From the NCBI RefSeq assembly GCF_019175385.1, contig NC_083344.1, positions 62,310,782-62,374,781 on the forward strand: a DNA stretch of 64,000 bases, read 5' to 3'. Under the pieces are notes generated by a model, which did no database searches, had not been told where the DNA came from, and saw only the letters and a list, made by a program, of their open reading frames with translations. Below are positions 11,623 through 21,336 of this stretch, piece by piece. The position numbers were made by a program, and so were the translations under genes. Origin of the DNA: Lycium barbarum (taxonomy: Eukaryota; Streptophyta; Magnoliopsida; Solanales; Solanaceae). The number at the start of each line of letters is the position of its first letter. Position 1 is the stretch's first letter.

Positions 11623-12932
11623 TCAATCAAAACAAGCAAACGCATTAGGTTAGTATAAAACAACTCACAATCACTCAAGTGTACCTCATGGATTGCCTCA
11701 CAAATTACTTCGGCTCAAGGTTGTAAGCTTGTCAAGTCGGTTAGTCTCAAAGGATTCGAATGCTACTTTTGGTTGGAATAGATTCTTGTAGACTCAAGAA
11801 GAACGGATGACTCAATTAAAAGCAAACGCACTTGAATCAAAAAAGATTCAATGATACTTAAACGAGAAAAACTTGAAAGAATTGGCACGAAAGAATCCGG
11901 ACTCAAGAACTAGTTAGCAACTAATAAGATCGATTACTAGTTGTTAACTCGTTGTAAGAATCAAAAAAGGGAAGTTAAGAAGGAATCAAACTGTTTTCGA
12001 GCACTTGGAACAACTTCCTGAAGGTCGTGCGTTGGCTATGCGTCGCACACCCGTCACACAAAACACCCCTCTCTGAATCTGACACTTACAAAAAATTTCA
12101 GAGTTTTCAGAGTCGTGTGATAGCCATGCGTTGCACAAGCATCGCACAAAATACCCCTCTCTGAATCTGTGCAACACACGTTCTGTAGAGAATCGAAAAT
12201 TTCGGAAATTTTATTGACCCGTGCGTCGCACGTGCAGCGAAATTTTTATTTTAATTTTTTTTGGTTGGATTTTCAGAGTTGGTGAGGTGGCTTGGGCCAA
12301 CAAAAACCTAGTATTTTCCTTTTTTGGCCGAACAAACACCTTTCTACACTTGACCTAAAAATTTTAGAATTAAACAAGATTTTTGGTCATCTTCTTCCTC
12401 TGAAGGTATGAATATCTTCAAGAACACCCACAAATTTCAAAAATCCAACTATACCCAAATCAACTCCGAATTAGCTCAAATTTTGGTTTTAAGTTCTCTT
12501 TGATGTGGAGAACAAAACCCAATAACCCTTAACCTTCAATTTTCACCTAATCAACAAGACCCATCAACTTGTTCTTCGAGTTTTTCAAGCTCCAAAATTC
12601 AAAAATGGTAGACCCTTCAATCCTTTTCCAAATACCTCTAAATTTCGGATTCCCACCCTCCTTCACTAGAAGAACAAAGCCCAATAACTTTCAATCTCCA
12701 ATTTCAACTCAATCACCAAACCCACTTTTGAATTTTTCAAAGCTTCAAAGCTCAACAATGGTGATTTCAAAACCCTAACTCCAATTAGCTTGAAATGGAA
12801 GATTTGGACTCTAGAAACACTAAGAAACTCTAACCTAACACTAGATTTTACAAAAATCAACAAGAAAATTTTGAGATTTTTTTTTTGTTGAATCTAATCC
12901 GAAGCTAGATTTGTTGAAACAAACCTAATCTA
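11623..12932 (-). other. Untranslated leader of element F
   Basis: Lies between PBS and gag on the minus strand. It is A/T-rich with a block at about 12026-12240 that contains three GTGCG/CGCAC near-palindromes. The same three blocks, in the same order and spacing, occur in the leader of N1 (about 18676-18905), so they are probably functional RNA structures such as dimerisation or packaging signals (inference). Small ORFs here on either strand are not conserved as proteins. Confidence 0.65.
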
Positions 12933-12945
12933 GGCTCTGATATCA
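12933..12945 (-). other. Primer binding site of element F
   Basis: GGCTCTGATATCA on the plus strand is the complement of the initiator-Met PBS with one mismatch (ATCA for ACCA). It fixes the element as minus-strand, with its 5' LTR at higher coordinates. Confidence 0.85.
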
Positions 12946-12947
12946 AT

Positions 12948-13037
12948 TGATATAATAATTAAAAAGAAGACAAGGAATAAACAAGAAACTAAGAATAGAA
13001 TAGATTGACACAATTGAATAGGTTGAGAGTTCATTAC
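12948..13037 (-). repeat. Remnant of the 5' LTR of element F
   Basis: Starts TGATATAATAA next to the PBS and resembles the corresponding end of the N1 LTR (19641 onward), including TTGACACAA. Similarity is lost after about 85 bp, where element B sequence begins. The exact break is uncertain by about 15 bp. Confidence 0.6.
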
Positions 13038-15165
13038 GAGTGACGTGAAGCTTTTATTACTAATATTGTTTGCTAGTTTTGCAGGTCATTACGTCTAACC
13101 AAGGATATAGAACGCAAGAGGTAGGAGATATGTCATCCATCGCAAGTTCATTGTCTATGATAATGAGTCAAATATCGGGCTTGACATCGAGGATGGAAAG
13201 TTGAGTCGTACGGATGCGCGGATAGTGGGAATTGAGAAGACTGAAGCGGATGGTTCGAGTAGAATGGGCACTCCCATTCTAGGAATGAAGGTAATAGGGA
13301 TAAAACCCAAGGTACGACACCAACCATTACCCCGGGACTAGCACCTACCTTGTGCAATCCCAACACCACAACCACCTCTACCCAAAGAGCTCCACCACCC
13401 CAAACATCCAACCTTCCACCCCAAATCTCCACATTCCAAAACACCAATCGACAAACCTATCCCCAAGTTTACCAAAACAACCCGACTGAGGCAATCCCTC
13501 AAGTAATCTTGCAACAAGCACCCCAAGCCCAAATACAAGATCCCTTTCTTAACCAAAACCAATACCAACGCCAATATCAATACCCCATGAATTAAAAGGA
13601 GTATGATGATTATTAACAAGATAGGTAGTGGGATGATCGACAAAGAGGAAGGCGTGGAGGGGTGAATTACCGGGAAAGGGGAGGAAGAGGAGGCTTTGAG
13701 AGATTTTCGGGCCATGAACCTAGATTCCAAGGTTATGTAGACTTAGGAAGGGCCTAATGTTATGAATACCGGGGAAGATTGAAAGATAATGAGCGGAATT
13801 TGAACACCATCAAGGTGAACCTTCCTACTTTCCAAGGAGGTAGCAATCCGAAAGAGTTCCTTGAATGGAAATTGTAAAGTGAGCGCATATTCCTCACAAA
13901 CAATGTGTCCGAGGACTTAAAGATAAAGTATGCCCTCACTCAATTTGAGGGATACGCTTCTACTTGGTGGGAATCCATGATGTTACAAAGAGCTCAACAA
14001 CGCATCTATGATCTTTCAACTTGGAATGACTTGATTGAGCTCATGGAGATAAGGTGGCTTCTATCCACATACCACCACGATGCACTCAAAAAGTTGTACA
14101 TGTTGATGCATGGATTGAAAAGAGTGGAAGCATACTTTGATGAGTTTGAGGATTTGCGGATGAAGTCCAAGATAGAAGAGCACATACTCACTATTATAAG
14201 GTTTGTAGCCAACTTGAATCAGGACATTTCTAAACCGATGAGGGTCAAGACTTATAATAGTCTTAAAGAGGCATTCCATGACACATCCAAGGTTGAAGCG
14301 GATCTAAAAGAAGAGAGGTCTAACAAGGACAAAAGCAAATCATCTTCAACTAGGAACAAAGGCAAGGAAAACTGGAAGACTTCCACTTGGGATAAGCCCA
14401 AGAACAACACTCAAACACCTCAATCCAAATTCGATTACAAAGCTAAAGGTGACGACAAGGCTAAAGGACGTGAAAATTCAAACACCAACTATAATCGACC
14501 TTCTACCATCCAATGCTTTAAGTGTCAAGGAAGAGGGCATATTGCGAGTGAGTGTCCCAACCAGGGGACTACAACTATAGTGAGAGATGGGTATCGAACC
14601 GATGATGAAAATGAGGGCGGCGTTGGTCATGATGAGGAAGGAGAAAGTAGTGAGTGTGAGGGTGATTCCGAGAGAGAAGTTGAGATTAGGTATGAGGAGG
14701 CCTTGAATCATGCTATTATTGTTAGGAGAGCCATGGGATCTCTAGCTAGGGAAGAGAGTGACCAAGGGAGAACTTATTTCATGCAAGGTGTAAAATTGTG
14801 GATAAGGTGTGTTCATATTGATGGTGGAAGTTGTACGAATACCGTTAGCCAATTTTTTGTTGAAAGTATGAAGTTCCCCACCCGCAAGCACACCTACCCT
14901 AAAAACTCAAATAGTTCAATGAATGTGGAGAGATAAGGGTCAACAAGCAAGCCATTATCAAATTTAGCATTGGCAAGTACCAAGATGAGATTTTGTGTGA
15001 TGTAGTGCCAATGCAAGCTTGCCATCTATTGCTTGGAAGGCCTTGGCAATTTGATGTCGATGCCCAACATAGTGGGAGAACTAACACATACTCATTTGAG
15101 GTCAAGGGGAAGAAATACATTCTTAATCCACTAACCCCTTACCAAGTGACCGAGGACTATATAGA
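13038..15165 (+). pseudogene. gag: Element B gag and protease, heavily broken
   Basis: Coding similarity begins near 13090. A Pro/Gln/Thr-rich linker lies at 13350-13595, an Arg/Gly-rich stretch at about 13640-13720, and the gag capsid-like domain at about 13800-14300, with YALTQFEGYASTWWE and YFDEFEDL. The zinc knuckle CFKCQGRGHIASEC (about 14515-14556) is intact. An acidic linker leads to the protease, with active site IDGGSC near 14818 and the LLLGRPWQFDVDAQH block near 15028. There are at least five in-frame stops (for example 13202, 13616, 13876) and frameshifts near 14890 and 15155. The gag core, 13905-14890, is the longest intact part. Confidence 0.75.
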
Positions 15166-15884
15166 GTGATGAGGGAGCTTCGGGGGAAGTATCAAAAAGA
15201 AAAAAAGGAGAAGGGTGAAAGGGAGACCTTGTTGGTAATAGGTGGAGAGGGGACGTCTCAAGATGGTTCCAAGAAATGTTTATTGGCCAAGCCAAGAAAT
15301 TGCTTAAAAGGGGTTGATGAGATACACTTCTTGGTGTGTCTTGTCAACAAACACCTTCTCCTAAATGCTAACCAAGCTAGAAGTATATCTTCTCTTTTCC
15401 AGGAATATGAAGCATAGTTCCTGGAAGAAATGCCTGATGGCTTACCTCCCTTGAGAGGTATTGAGCACCAAATTGATTTTGTACCGGGTTCTTAAATCCC
15501 GAACAAACCAGCATATATAAGCAATCTAGAGGAAACAAAGGAATTGCAAAGGTAAGTTGAGGAGCTACTCAAGAAGGGTCTAGTCAAGAAGAGCCTTAGT
15601 CCATGTGTCGTACCAGTGATTCTTGTCCCAAAGAAACATGGCACTTGGGGGATGTGCATTAATTGTAGAGCTGTCAACAAAATCACAATTAAGTATTGAC
15701 ATCCTATCCCTAGACTTGATGACAAGCTGGATGAGCTTTGTGGCTCAAGTGTGTTTTCTAAAATTGAGCTTAGGAGTGGCTATCACCAAATTTTTATGAA
15801 TCCGGGTGATGAATGGAAAACGGCCTTCAAGACCAAGTTTGGCCTCTATGGGTGGCTTGTTGTACTATTCGGCCTAACCAATGC
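15166..15884 (+). pseudogene. pol: Element B reverse transcriptase, N-terminal part
   Basis: Covers the charged linker after protease and the RT fingers and palm, with [46 protein letters not shown] and FGLTN. At least four stops interrupt it (near 15415, 15493, 15553 and 15697). It ends exactly at the AATGC target site of N1, and the RT continues in register at 20260. Compared with D, several substitutions are C-to-T or G-to-A. Confidence 0.78.
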
Positions 15885-16473
15885 TGATACAAGAACGGAT
15901 AAAGAAACAAAGAAACTAACTAGGAATTCAAAAGGGACAAGGAAATTAAAGGATAAATAAGTTGACACAAAGAGAAATATCAATTGGCAACCAAGGTTCT
16001 ATATAACCAAGACCTCCAATTGAGTAATCACAAGCACCAAACTTCTTAAGGTGACCTCAAGGAAATAAAGTCCCCAAGCAACCAACTTTCTCAACAAAGA
16101 ATTCAACCAAAAGCTTCAACAAAGCTCTCATCTCTCATGCTCCCAATGGAGTCTCACAATTTCAATATTTCATATCATAAAAGTCTACCTAATGAAATAA
16201 ACTAAGGTAGTATTTATACTAGATAGAAAAGGAAGATAGCTACATTATTACAATAATACCCTTAATGAAGTAAGGGCCTTGTTTGGTTGGTAGTCTTCTC
16301 AAAAGATGAGAAAAGGCCTTCTTCTCCCTACTTCATCCAAATGAGGCCTATACTTCCATTTTAGCATATTCTTGAGCTTCATGCCTTCAATCTAAGCACC
16401 TAGTAAGTCTCCAAAGACGTGATCCCTAGCTCGGCTTGATGTGGATATTCTTGATGAAGCTCGGCTTGTATCA
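15885..16473 (-). repeat. 3' LTR of N1 (589 bp)
   Basis: Minus-strand 3' LTR, adjacent to the PPT. A TATA-like TATAAATACT (minus) lies near 16210-16219. The block ACCCTTAATGAAGTAAGG followed by GCCTTGTT (16259-16284) is shared with all N/X LTRs. The ORF runs about 27 codons into this LTR and stops at 16392. Confidence 0.9.
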
Positions 16474-18245
16474 TTCTCCCCTTGTTGAAAAGGATTTGTC
16501 CTCGAATCTAAACCTTGAAAAACCATAGGGAAGACAAGCAACAATAAGGTTCTCAAAGGATGAGGGTTAGTGTTAGAGTAGCCTACTCTACTAACATGCC
16601 AAGTATGCACACACTTGTGATGTAACAGTGTATCAACCATTATTAAGAAGAACAAGCTCTCATATAGAGCACTAAGAACTTGGTTATCGCAAAGAACATG
16701 AAATGAAGATATCATAGATGAACCAATGGTTTCAAAATACCGAAAAAGCAATACCACATTGATTCTAATAGACATGACACACAAATGATCCTCAACTTCA
16801 AAGTGATACCACCCCAAAGGTAACACTATGACCAAGTCACACCAATTTAAAACATCACCGAGGTCAAAAGGGACGAATATCCACACATAGTGGCCAAGAG
16901 AATGACTATCTACCCCATTAGATCCCCTCCCAACATAAGATGCACGCCCAATACAGGCATGAATATCATCATATGCAAATAGATAGTAAAGAAAGGTTTT
17001 ACACAAAACAACTTTATCTATGGTGTCCTCACATGTAGCTTCACTATTGAATTCAAGTACATGATCAAGCATACTACTAAGACTCGGAACACACAAGGAA
17101 GAGTTAACAATTTGCAAGCAAGTATCACCTCTCTTTTCAAAACATTCCTTCCCCACAAATGTATTATCATTTTCGAAGGGGAGTTTTCTATCATAGGGAA
17201 GAGCATCATCATTCCATAGTGGATTTCCAAATACCATGTATTCCCCAAAAGTGGCTACATTTTCAACATTACAATACATTCCACTAGGCACTTCACTCTC
17301 ATTAGTCATGTTATCATCAAATAAGACATTATCTTTAAAGAGAGAATAATCAATGAACAATGGTAAGCTGAAGCATGTAATTTCATTCTCAAAAAGACAA
17401 ATGTCATTTTTCAAAATACCTTCATTTACATTACTATCCACATGACACACATGACCATCACAAACGGGAGTCTCATCACTCGACACAAAGATAAAGCCAA
17501 GAGACTCATTTCCACATTCATCAAACAAGGGTGGGGTGTCACACTCATTCAAATGATCAACTAGAACCACATCATAACTAATCGGAGGTTCATTAATCAC
17601 ATCACAAAATTCTTCGACTAGTGGACTAACATTACACTCAAGTTGATCACATGATAATGTATTTTCATTCAAAGCACAAGTGTCAGCACTAGGTGGACAC
17701 AAATCAATCTTGTAAGAAGAATAAATTTGGTCATCTAAAGGATCAACTAGTGTAGGGACACTTTCAACAATGACATTATCATCACATGGTAAAGAATCAT
17801 TAAAATCACACAACGACAAGCTACTACTCACACTCACATCACGAACTTGTGCATTCAAAGAGTTGGAAGTGTTGAGTTTAGCTATCGTACCTTGACGTTC
17901 ACACTAAGAATCTTCTTTAGTTGACAAGGTGTCCATGGGAGGACATTTTTTCAACCTTGCATACATTGTCTCTTGTGGAAGAGGTTGTGTAAAGAGAAGA
18001 CTCCCGCATTTGTCCACTACATACTTGCGCCCCTCTTTTTCATAGGTAAGTCCATGAGTTTTGAACCAGTCAAGCTCTATTCGTCATTTCTCCTTACATT
18101 TCGCGATTTCTATACTACTCTCTAGGTGATCCATTTGACTATTCAATCTCCGTACCTTGTTGTTCACATCATGCAACAACCTCATCAAATTAACAAGTGT
18201 AGGTTCCCCGGTGGGAACTTGCGTTTCTCCGCCTTGATTAGCCAT
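16392..18245 (-). pseudogene. N1 unknown ORF, 618 codons with two in-frame stops
   Basis: The ATG at 18245 is supported by similarity to the F gag start. About 30 gag-like codons (VPTGEPTL, LMR) and a coiled-coil-like stretch lead to TGA at codon 54. The same frame continues through a second stop (TAG near 17907) and is then open for 488 codons to 16392. The middle is acidic, with recurring LVDPLDD, SSYKIDLCPPS and NTLSCDQLE blocks and many Cys and Asp. The last third is hydrophobic and aromatic (FLYYLFAYDD, LLLLVFPMVF) and could hold membrane segments. The end, DSRTNPFQQGEND, is the translated PPT region typical of gypsy pol ends. I recognise no domain. Related ORFs occur in X1, X2 and X3 here. 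Function is unknown. Confidence 0.72.
16474..16489 (-). other. Polypurine tract of N1
   Basis: On the minus strand this reads TTCAACAAGGGGAGAA directly before the LTR start TGATACAAGCC. Related tracts (AAGAAGGGGAGGA) precede the LTRs of X1, X2, X3 and D. Confidence 0.85.
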
Positions 18246-19625
18246 TAGTACCTATTTAAGAAACTCAACAAAGCAAGAAAACATGTTACGTTAGTTAAAA
18301 ATAACTCACAAAACGCTTAAGTATGTGCACCTTTTGAATGCCTCACAAATTGCTTCGGCTAATGGTTGTATGCTTGTCAATCCAGTTGGGTCACAAGGTC
18401 CCGTTCACTACTCGAGGTCAAGATTGGATTCTTATTGACTAGAACAAAGAAAGGACGACTAAATTAAATCAAGCGGACTTGAATCAAGAATTAACGACAA
18501 AGTTGTGAAAAGAGAAAAGAATGAAAAGAATTAGCACGATTGAAATGGGACTCAAGAACTAATTAGCAACTAATAAGAATGATTACTAGTTGTTAAATAG
18601 CTGTAAGAATCAAAGAAGGGGAGTTAAGAAGGAATCAAACAATTTTCGAGAACTTAGAAGAACTTTCTGAAGGTTGTGCTTTAGCTATGCGTCGCACACC
18701 CGTCGCACAAATCACTCTTCTCTGAATCTGACACTTAGAAAATTTTTGGAGTTTTCAGAGTCGTGTGATGGCCATGCGTCGCATAAGGATCACACAAATT
18801 AGCCATCTCTTAATCTGTGCAACACATATTCTGCAGAGAATCGAAATTTTCAAAAAAAAATTTGGGCTCGTGCGATGGCCGTGCTTCGCACGTGCAGCGA
18901 TTTTATTTTATTTTATTTATTTATTATTTTTTTGCAAAAAATAGAAAATAAGACTTAAGTATTTTTTCTTTTTTTTTCTTTTTTCTTTTGAATACTTACT
19001 TGGGCCCACAAACACTTTTTGACCCTTTAAATAAAAATTTTAAGATCAAACCCCCTTCTTAGGTCATCTTCTTCCTTTGAAGATATGAACAACCTCAAGA
19101 ACACAAGAACAATTCAAAATGTTATCTACCTTCAATTCAACTCCAAATTCGCTCAAATTTCGGATGTAGGCTCTCTTTGATATGGAGAACAAAGCCCACT
19201 AGAAATTAGCCTTCAATTTCAAACAAATCACAAGACCCACTTTTCAAGTTCTTGAGTTCTGCAAAACTTCAAATAACAAAAATGGTAGATCCTTAAATTC
19301 TTGGTCAAATACCTCCATATTTTGGATTTAGAGTCCTTATCAACTAGAAAGCAAACCCCAATAAACTTCAACCTTCAATTCTTCACCTTCTTCAAACCCA
19401 CCAACCTTGTTCTTGAAGCTTTGAATCTCAACAATGGTGGAACACAAACCCCAACTCCAAATAGCTCGAAATGGAAGATTTGGATTCTAGAAACACTAAG
19501 TAACTCTAATCTAACACTAGATTCAACAAAACCAACAAGAAAATTCGAGAATGTTTTTTTTAATTTCGAATTTTTTTTTATTAAATCAAATCCCAAGCTA
19601 GATTTCTTGAAACAAACCTGATTTA
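18246..19625 (-). other. Untranslated leader of N1
   Basis: Collinear with the F leader (11623-12932), about 85% by eye where compared, including three GTGCG/CGCAC near-palindromic blocks at about 18676-18712, 18765-18800 and 18870-18903. Long A/T runs near 18905-18990 and 19550-19580. It has no conserved coding potential; short ORFs on both strands are incidental. Confidence 0.7.
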
Positions 19626-19638
19626 GACTCTGATACCA
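19626..19638 (-). other. Primer binding site of N1
   Basis: GACTCTGATACCA on the plus strand is the reverse complement of TGGTATCAGAGTC, an initiator-Met PBS with one mismatch, two bases from the LTR end. Confidence 0.9.
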
Positions 19639-19640
19639 AT

Positions 19641-20259
19641 TGATGCAAGAACGGAAACGAAAACAATATTAAAATGCAAGAAATAAAAGAGATAGATAAT
19701 TTGACACAACTTAAAATCTAATTTAGAAACCAAAGTTATAGAAAACTAAGACCTCTAAATTAAGAACAAAAGAAACACCAAATTCCTAGGATGACCAAGA
19801 AGAATTGGAATTCCCTAATAACCAATCCTCTCAACAATTACTCAATCAAAGGTTTCACAAGCTCTGAACTCTCACGTGTTTGCCAATAGCAAATATCAAT
19901 ATTCAAAATAGTCTAAGTCTTCCAAATGAAAGAAACTACTATTTATACTAAAGCTCAAAAAAAGACAACTATATTATTACACTTTTACCCTTAATGAAGT
20001 AAGGGCCTTGTTCGGGTGTCTTCTTTTGGGAAAAGGACTTGAATTTGCAAATCTTCAAGTAATAGCCACATTGCAAGCATGACCATCTTAAACCCTCTTC
20101 TCCAAACCATCCTCCCATGCTTTCATGAACACTTGAAATCCCCAGGAAGGTTCTAGAATGTATTCAAGTACGTCCCTCCTCATGAACAATGCTTGCATAG
20201 CTTGAAGTTTCCTCGCTTGGCTCCTTGTAAAAGGCCTTGATGCCACTCGGATTGTATCA
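19641..20259 (-). repeat. 5' LTR of N1 (619 bp), unlike its 3' LTR
   Basis: Spans TGATGCAAGAACG to TTGTATCA. A TATAAATAG-type TATA (minus) lies at about 19939-19950. Read on the minus strand from 20259, the first 170 bp encode a peptide with [20 protein letters not shown], resembling the peptide encoded at the start of the D LTR (38168 onward). The 3' LTR of N1 lacks it. The R/U5 halves of the two N1 LTRs are only loosely alignable. Confidence 0.88.
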
Positions 20260-20442
20260 AATGCACCTACCACATTCATGCGCTTAATGAACCATGTTTT
20301 AAAACCCTATATCAATAAATTTGTTGTTGTCTACTTTGATGACATTCTGGTGTATAGCAAACCTATGGAAGAACATGCGAGCCACTTGAGGCAAGTGTTT
20401 GATGTCTTGTTGATTAAAAATTTGTTTGCTAATGTCAAGAAG
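20260..20442 (+). pseudogene. pol: Element B reverse transcriptase, continuation after N1
   Basis: Resumes the RT palm with [12 protein letters not shown], then the catalytic YFDDILVY block (about 20335-20358), and ends after LFANVKK where the X3 LTR begins. The reading frame is open across this piece. Excising N1 and one copy of AATGC would restore the same order as in D (36590-36770). Confidence 0.85.
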
Positions 20443-21336
20443 TGATACGATCCGGCTTGTGGAAGACACGGATTCAACAACAAAAACGGGAAAAAACTAA
20501 AATAATAAGAAATTAGGGGATGAGAATTGAAGAAAGGGGATGAGAAATAGAGGGATAGATACTTGACCCGAATGGGAGAATCCTATAGACAAATCTAGTT
20601 ATATTAAACCTAAACCCTTCTAATTTGAATTCAAAAACCCAAAAGAGCCAAAGAAATATGAATCAAGGCAAGAAGTTCACTTGAAATCCACAAATGAACA
20701 ATCTTCATGAATTCATTGGAAATAAAAGATTCTACAACCAACAATGGAATCCACCATCATTCTAACACTAAAATTAAGCGAACCCTAGCTAAACAACCTA
20801 TCACTCAAAGAGTATCCATCTCAATTCAACATAATCTAAGTAATAAAATGAAAGGCAAGCTATATATACAAGCTAATCAAAGAAGACTAATAGGCAATTG
20901 CAGTGCTACCCTTAATGAAGTAAGGGCCTTGTTTGACTAGTCTTCTTAGTGTAGTCTTCAATTAAAGAATTGGCCTTCAATGGCCAAACACGCCCCTCTT
21001 TGCATAGAAGGCTCTCTAATCAACCTTGCATGCATGGCCTTCTTGCAATCATAACCCTCCTTGTGCAAAGTAGTCATTTGCACAAATAGCCTTTTGCGCA
21101 AATAGCCATCTTCCGGCCTTGAATCTCCCAAGCTTGCAATTGTAGCCACTTTAAGAGGCAAGCCTTGGGCCTTGGACTCTTGACTTCTTCTCCCATGCTA
21201 TCTCCCATAGCTTGAAGACCTTCCATTGACTCCATTTAAATGCTCCTAAAGCTCATCCTCCATGATTCCGTTTCCAACACAGATCCTTGGAGAAGTTTGA
21301 GTAATTGAGTCATTTGTGCCATTTAGGATCATATCA
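20443..21336 (-). repeat. 3' LTR of X3 (894 bp)
   Basis: Collinear with the LTRs at 40944, 42764 and 61555. It contains the TATATATAG-type TATA on the minus strand (near 20858-20868) and the shared block CCCTTAATGAAGTAAGGGCC. The PPT on the minus strand (AAGAAAGGGAGGA) is adjacent at 21337-21349. Confidence 0.88.

Larger units (their letters stand above)
7646..13037 (-). mobile_element. Element F: 5' part of a minus-strand Ty3/gypsy element
   Basis: On the minus strand: LTR remnant (13037-12948), PBS, a 1.3-kb leader, the gag start (11622), then more gag after an inserted solo LTR, ending at a break near 7646. No protease or RT remains. The leader is closely similar to that of N1, about 85% by eye over a 250-bp test stretch, and the first gag codons also correspond. 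F therefore represents the likely autonomous relative of the non-autonomous N/X family. Confidence 0.72.
15885..20259 (-). mobile_element. N1: non-autonomous LTR retrotransposon carrying a unique ORF
   Basis: Complete 4375-bp element with TGATACAA/TTGTATCA ends, bounded by the perfect 5-bp duplication AATGC (15880-15884 and 20260-20264). On the minus strand: LTR (20259-19641), PBS, a 1.4-kb leader, a 618-codon ORF, PPT, LTR (16473-15885). No RT, RNase H, integrase or protease motif is present. The leader and first codons match element F, and the 5' LTR resembles that of D, so the machinery was probably supplied by such elements. The two LTRs differ strongly in sequence and length, which is not expected (see findings). 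Confidence 0.9.
13038..20442 (+). mobile_element. Element B: CRM/Galadriel-like Ty3/gypsy, gag to RT only
   Basis: Plus-strand gag, protease and RT run from 13038 to 15884 and resume at 20260 after insertion of N1. X3 cuts the element off at 20442 inside RT. No LTR of B is present. It is close to element D, and both show the RT style [15 protein letters not shown] typical of CRM/Galadriel chromoviruses; I cannot settle the lineage without a tree. Confidence 0.75.

Noticed and set aside
13338..13730. Minus-strand ORF of 130 codons, Leu/Val/Gly-rich
   Set aside because: Antisense to the Pro/Gln-rich and Arg/Gly-rich linkers of element B gag; composition artefact.
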